From: an uncultured Rhodospirillales bacterium
GTDB lineage: Bacteria; Pseudomonadota; Alphaproteobacteria; Acetobacterales; Acetobacteraceae
Direction of reading: 5' to 3'
DNA length: 44,759 nt
NCBI GenBank assembly: GCA_903881515.1
Contig: CAIRTN010000258.1
Span: 1-44,759, forward strand
Position 1 is the first letter of the stretch. Each line of letters opens with the position of its first letter. The position numbers and the translations under genes are program-made. The notes beneath the pieces are model-generated. The model searched no databases. It saw only the letters and a list, made by a program, of their open reading frames with translations, and was not told the DNA's origin. Below are positions 42,124-44,759 of this stretch, one piece after another.

Positions 42124-43848
42124 ATGGATCTCGTCATTCGCAACGCCACCGTGATCGATGGCACCGGCGCGCCCGGCTACGCGGCCGATATCGCCATCGC
42201 CCGCGGCCGCATCGCCGAAATCGGCCGCGTCACCGCCCGCGGCGCCGAGGAGATCGACGCCAAAGCCCAACTCGTCACCCCCGGCTTCGTCGATATCCAC
42301 ACCCACTACGACGGTCAGGCCATGTGGGACCCGCACCTCGCCCCGTCGGCCTGGCACGGCGTCACCACCGCGGTGATGGGCAATTGCGGCGTCGGCTTCG
42401 CCCCGGTCAAACCCGCCGACCGCGATACCCTGATCGAACTGATGGAAGGCGTCGAAGACATCCCCGGCCCCGCCCTGCACGAGGGCCTGAACTGGCAGTG
42501 GGAAAGCTTCCCCGAATATCTCGACGCACTCGCCGCCCGCCCCCGCGATATCGACATCTGCGCCCAACTCCCCCACGCCGCCCTGCGCGTCTACGTCATG
42601 GGCGCCCGCGCTCTGGCCCTGGAAAACGCCACCCCGGCCGACATCGCCGAAATGCGCCGCCTCGCCGCCGAAGCCATGCACGCCGGCGCCTTCGGCTTCA
42701 CTACCTCGCGCACCATCAGCCACAAGACCCTCGCCGGCGACCCCACCCCCACCTTGCGCGCCCAGGAGGATGAACTCACCGGCATCGCCCTCGGCCTGCG
42801 CGACGCCGGCTCCGGCATGATCGAACTGGTTTCCGACTGGAACACGCCCGACGCCGCCACCGAATTCGCCATGGTCCGCCGCATCGTCGAAGCCACCGGC
42901 CGCCCCCTGGTGTTCTCCCTCTCCCAGCGCCACGACCGCACGCGGGACTGGCGCACTTTGCTCGACCTCTCCGACCAGGCTGCCGCCGACGGCCTGTCGA
43001 TCCGCCCGGTGTTCCCGCCGCGCCCGATCGGCATCCTGTTCGGCCTGCTCGGCAGCCAGAACCCGTTCTCCGGCACCCCGTCCTACAAAGCCCTCGCCCA
43101 CCTGCCTTTGCCCGACCGCGTCGCCGCGCTGCGAGACCCGCAAACCCGCGCCCGCATCCTCGCCGAAGACCCCCACGCCGGCAGCAACTTCCCCCTGCTC
43201 GCCCGCCTGTCCTACGCCCGCATGTTCCCCTTCGGCGACCCGCCGGACTACGAACCGCCGGAATCCAACTCCGTCGCCGCCATCGCCGCCCGCCAGGGCC
43301 GCAGCGCCGCCGACGTCGCTTACGACCTGCTGATCGCCGACGGCGGCCAGTCCTTCCTGTTCGCCCCGCTCACCAATTACGCCGGCTTCTCGCTCGCCCC
43401 CTGCGAGGAGATGCTGACCCATCCGAACACCATCGTCGGCCTCTCCGATGGCGGCGCCCATGTCGGCTTCATCTCCGACGCCAGCTTCCCCACCTACCTG
43501 CTCAGCTACTGGGGCCGCGACCGCGCCACCGGCCGCCAACCGGTCGAGGAACTGATCCGCCGCCAGACCTCCGACACCGCCCGCGCCGTCGGCCTCACCG
43601 ACCGCGGCATCCTCCGCCCCGGCCTGCGCGCCGACCTCAACATCATCGATTTCGACCGCCTCGCCCTGCACCGCCCCGAAATGCGCTTCGACCTGCCAGC
43701 CGGCGGCCGGCGCCTGCTGCAACGCGCCACCGGCTATACCGCAACCATCGTCGCCGGCGCCATCACCTACCGCGACGGCGCCGCCACCGGCGCGCTTCCC
43801 GGCCGGTTGGTCAGGAAACGAGCCGGCAATGGCAAGCAAGGTGATTGA
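42124..43848 (+). CDS. N-acyl-D-amino-acid deacylase-type amidohydrolase
   Basis: The 574-aa metal-dependent hydrolase starts DLVIRNATVIDGTGAPGYAADIA and has HTHYDGQAMWDPHLAPSAWHGVTT (HxH near residue 60), GNCGVGFAP (metal-bridging Cys) and GLSDGGAHVGFISD (Asp near residue 440), the amidohydrolase 3/D-aminoacylase pattern. It should cleave N-acyl-D-amino acids or a related amide. GGGGGAAACC precedes ATG 42124. It stands alone, 133 bp after the Arg/Pro-rich gene. Length is somewhat above the ~480-500 aa of classic D-aminoacylases, so the exact substrate is uncertain. Confidence 0.85.
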   Translation: MDLVIRNATVIDGTGAPGYAADIAIARGRIAEIGRVTARGAEEIDAKAQLVTPGFVDIHTHYDGQAMWDPHLAPSAWHGVTTAVMGNCGVGFAPVKPADRDTLIELMEGVEDIPGPALHEGLNWQWESFPEYLDALAARPRDIDICAQLPHAALRVYVMGARALALENATPADIAEMRRLAAEAMHAGAFGFTTSRTISHKTLAGDPTPTLRAQEDELTGIALGLRDAGSGMIELVSDWNTPDAATEFAMVRRIVEATGRPLVFSLSQRHDRTRDWRTLLDLSDQAAADGLSIRPVFPPRPIGILFGLLGSQNPFSGTPSYKALAHLPLPDRVAALRDPQTRARILAEDPHAGSNFPLLARLSYARMFPFGDPPDYEPPESNSVAAIAARQGRSAADVAYDLLIADGGQSFLFAPLTNYAGFSLAPCEEMLTHPNTIVGLSDGGAHVGFISDASFPTYLLSYWGRDRATGRQPVEELIRRQTSDTARAVGLTDRGILRPGLRADLNIIDFDRLALHRPEMRFDLPAGGRRLLQRATGYTATIVAGAITYRDGAATGALPGRLVRKRAGNGKQGD

Positions 43849-43984
43849 TGAGCAGCCGACATTTCGTGACGTTCCGCGATATATTGACAAGAAAACCGAG
43901 CGCGCGGCGGCTATTCTGAATAGACGTGGCCTTTGCGAGGCGGCTCATCTACAATGGATGAAGATTTGGCGCTGAACTAAACAT

Positions 43985-44670
43985 ATGAATACCCTGCCGC
44001 AACCCAGCATCCTGGTCGTGGACGACGACGATGACATTCGTCTCGAACTTGTCGAGTATCTGCTCGACGAAGGCATGCCTGTTGTCTCCGCCGGTGACGT
44101 GCCCTCGGGCTTGCGCTGTCTGGAGGCCGCAGGGCCCGGTGGCATCAGCGTCGTTGTCACCGATGTCAAAATGCCGGGGCGCGATGGCATCTCCTTCGCC
44201 CAGGAACTGCTCGACACCGTCAAGGAAGATGACGCGCTTGAGGTGATCATCATCACCGGGCACGGCAATTTCGCCCTCGCCCTGCAGACCATCCGCATGC
44301 GCGCCTTCGATCTCATCCCCAAGCCGATGCTCCTCGCTTCCGTCGCCGATTCCGTGCGCCGCGCCCATGCCCGCGCGATGCAGCGGCGCCAGGCGGTGAG
44401 CCGCGGCAGCGAAGCGGCCGACTTGTTGGCCGCGCGCGAAACCGCCCTGGCCGATCGTGTCACCGCCCTGTCCACCGAGATCGCCGTCTCGCTCGACAAG
44501 GCCAATGCCGCCTTCCTGCGCACCGTGCGCCACGGCCTGCGCACACCCCTGGTCCCGGTGATCGGCCTGTCCGAACTGATCGAGGAAAAGGCCGGCCAGC
44601 TCGCCCCCGACCAGCTTCTGGACTACGCCAGGATGATCCGCGAGGCCGGCGAGAAACTTCAGCGGACATC
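43985..44670 (+). CDS. Receiver-HisKA hybrid protein, broken near the window end
   Basis: The frame opens at ATG 43985. A receiver domain (residues ~8-125) has the acidic pocket DDDDD at 13-17, the phosphoacceptor Asp60 in VVTDVKMPGRDG, IITGHGN and Lys113 in LIPKP. A coiled linker (~130-175) leads to a HisKA segment with His183 in FLRTVRHGLRTPLVPVIGLSELI. The usual Glu after the His is Gly here, which may weaken kinase or phosphatase function. After EAGEKL (residue ~225) the frame becomes low-complexity Ser/Pro/Gln with no stop to the edge, where a dimerisation helix and ATPase domain would be expected. The coding sequence appears to be cut at ~44660-44670. Confidence 0.75.
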
Positions 44671-44756
44671 GCCCGGTCGCTACGCGAATAGCCGCAGCCA
44701 CTCAGCGCCACACCAACCGATACCAACACAACCGCCGTCGTCACAAAGCGAGACAT
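44670..44756 (-). CDS. Lipoprotein N-terminus, truncated at a junction
   Basis: Reading leftward from ATG 44756, the first ~29 residues are a good lipoprotein leader: a basic start, VVLVSVGVALSGC lipobox and GYSRSDRA after the Cys. That is the pattern of small glycine-zipper lipoproteins. Beyond residue ~29 the frame continues only as antisense of the receiver-HisKA gene, with Arg-rich shadow sequence. The gene therefore seems to be joined head-on to a broken kinase gene. Confidence 0.5.
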
Positions 44757-44759
44757 CGC

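Overview
The window looks like a chromosomal segment of a high-GC alphaproteobacterium, most likely Acetobacteraceae (Rhodospirillales). This rests on the C-rich wobble positions, a CcrM-type DNA adenine methyltransferase beside rnhB, several lineage-style intergenic hairpins, and small Arg/Pro-rich proteins of a kind I associate with that family. The assignment is inference; there is no rRNA or other marker gene. The left end cuts into a gene, and the right end appears to hold a rearrangement or assembly junction.

Layout: (1) 1-4454 has a truncated glycosyltransferase-like gene, a GT2 glycosyltransferase, msrB, a small Arg/Pro-rich protein, and an hsp33-lipoprotein pair on the minus strand. 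(2) 4525-9276 is a tight plus-strand run: GNAT acetyltransferase, MFS transporter, nucleoside 2-deoxyribosyltransferase-like protein, then an NMT1/THI5-type ABC transporter with a binding protein and two permeases but no ATPase. (3) 9273-14826 is a histidine utilisation cluster, hutC-hutF (minus) and hutH-hutU (plus), with a clear HutC-type operator in the divergent promoter. hutI and hutG are absent. (4) 14975-21876 has another Arg/Pro-rich protein, a 2-oxoglutarate/Fe(II) oxygenase facing a complete polar amino-acid ABC transporter, then an RraA-like protein and an IlvD/Edd dehydratase.

(5) 21934-27545 is the most unusual part. A DUF4123-type adaptor is translationally coupled to an unrecognised 267-aa protein. 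These diverge from a LysM/peptidoglycan-binding protein, an 866-aa protein with one Gly/Ala-rich membrane-inserting segment, a small helical protein and a transthyretin-like domain protein. Together they read as an orphan type VI secretion effector/adaptor island with no secretion core genes nearby.

(6) 27549-32199 is a CoA-metabolism locus (NDP-forming acyl-CoA synthetase, enoyl-CoA hydratase, MarR regulator, SMP-30 lactonase). Two matched palindromes, each between the -35 and -10 of a promoter, predict a MarR regulon. (7) 32257-38138 has ccrM, rnhB, an OFA-family MFS transporter with an oxalate-CoA-ligase-like enzyme, and a ketopantoate reductase-like gene. (8) 38139-38815 is a gene-free repeat sink: a 188-bp MITE-like foldback element, two further inverted repeats, and a duplicated fragment of the preceding gene's 3' end. 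(9) 38816-43848 has a DUF6134-like protein, a DUF1295 membrane protein with a cyclopropane-synthase-like methyltransferase, a third Arg/Pro-rich paralogue and a D-aminoacylase-type amidohydrolase. (10) 43985 to the end has a receiver-HisKA protein that breaks off against the start of an oppositely oriented lipoprotein gene.

A dispersed T-tract/A-tract hairpin with the core GAAGCAAAAA occurs at four loci, mostly behind genes, and probably acts as a bidirectional terminator.
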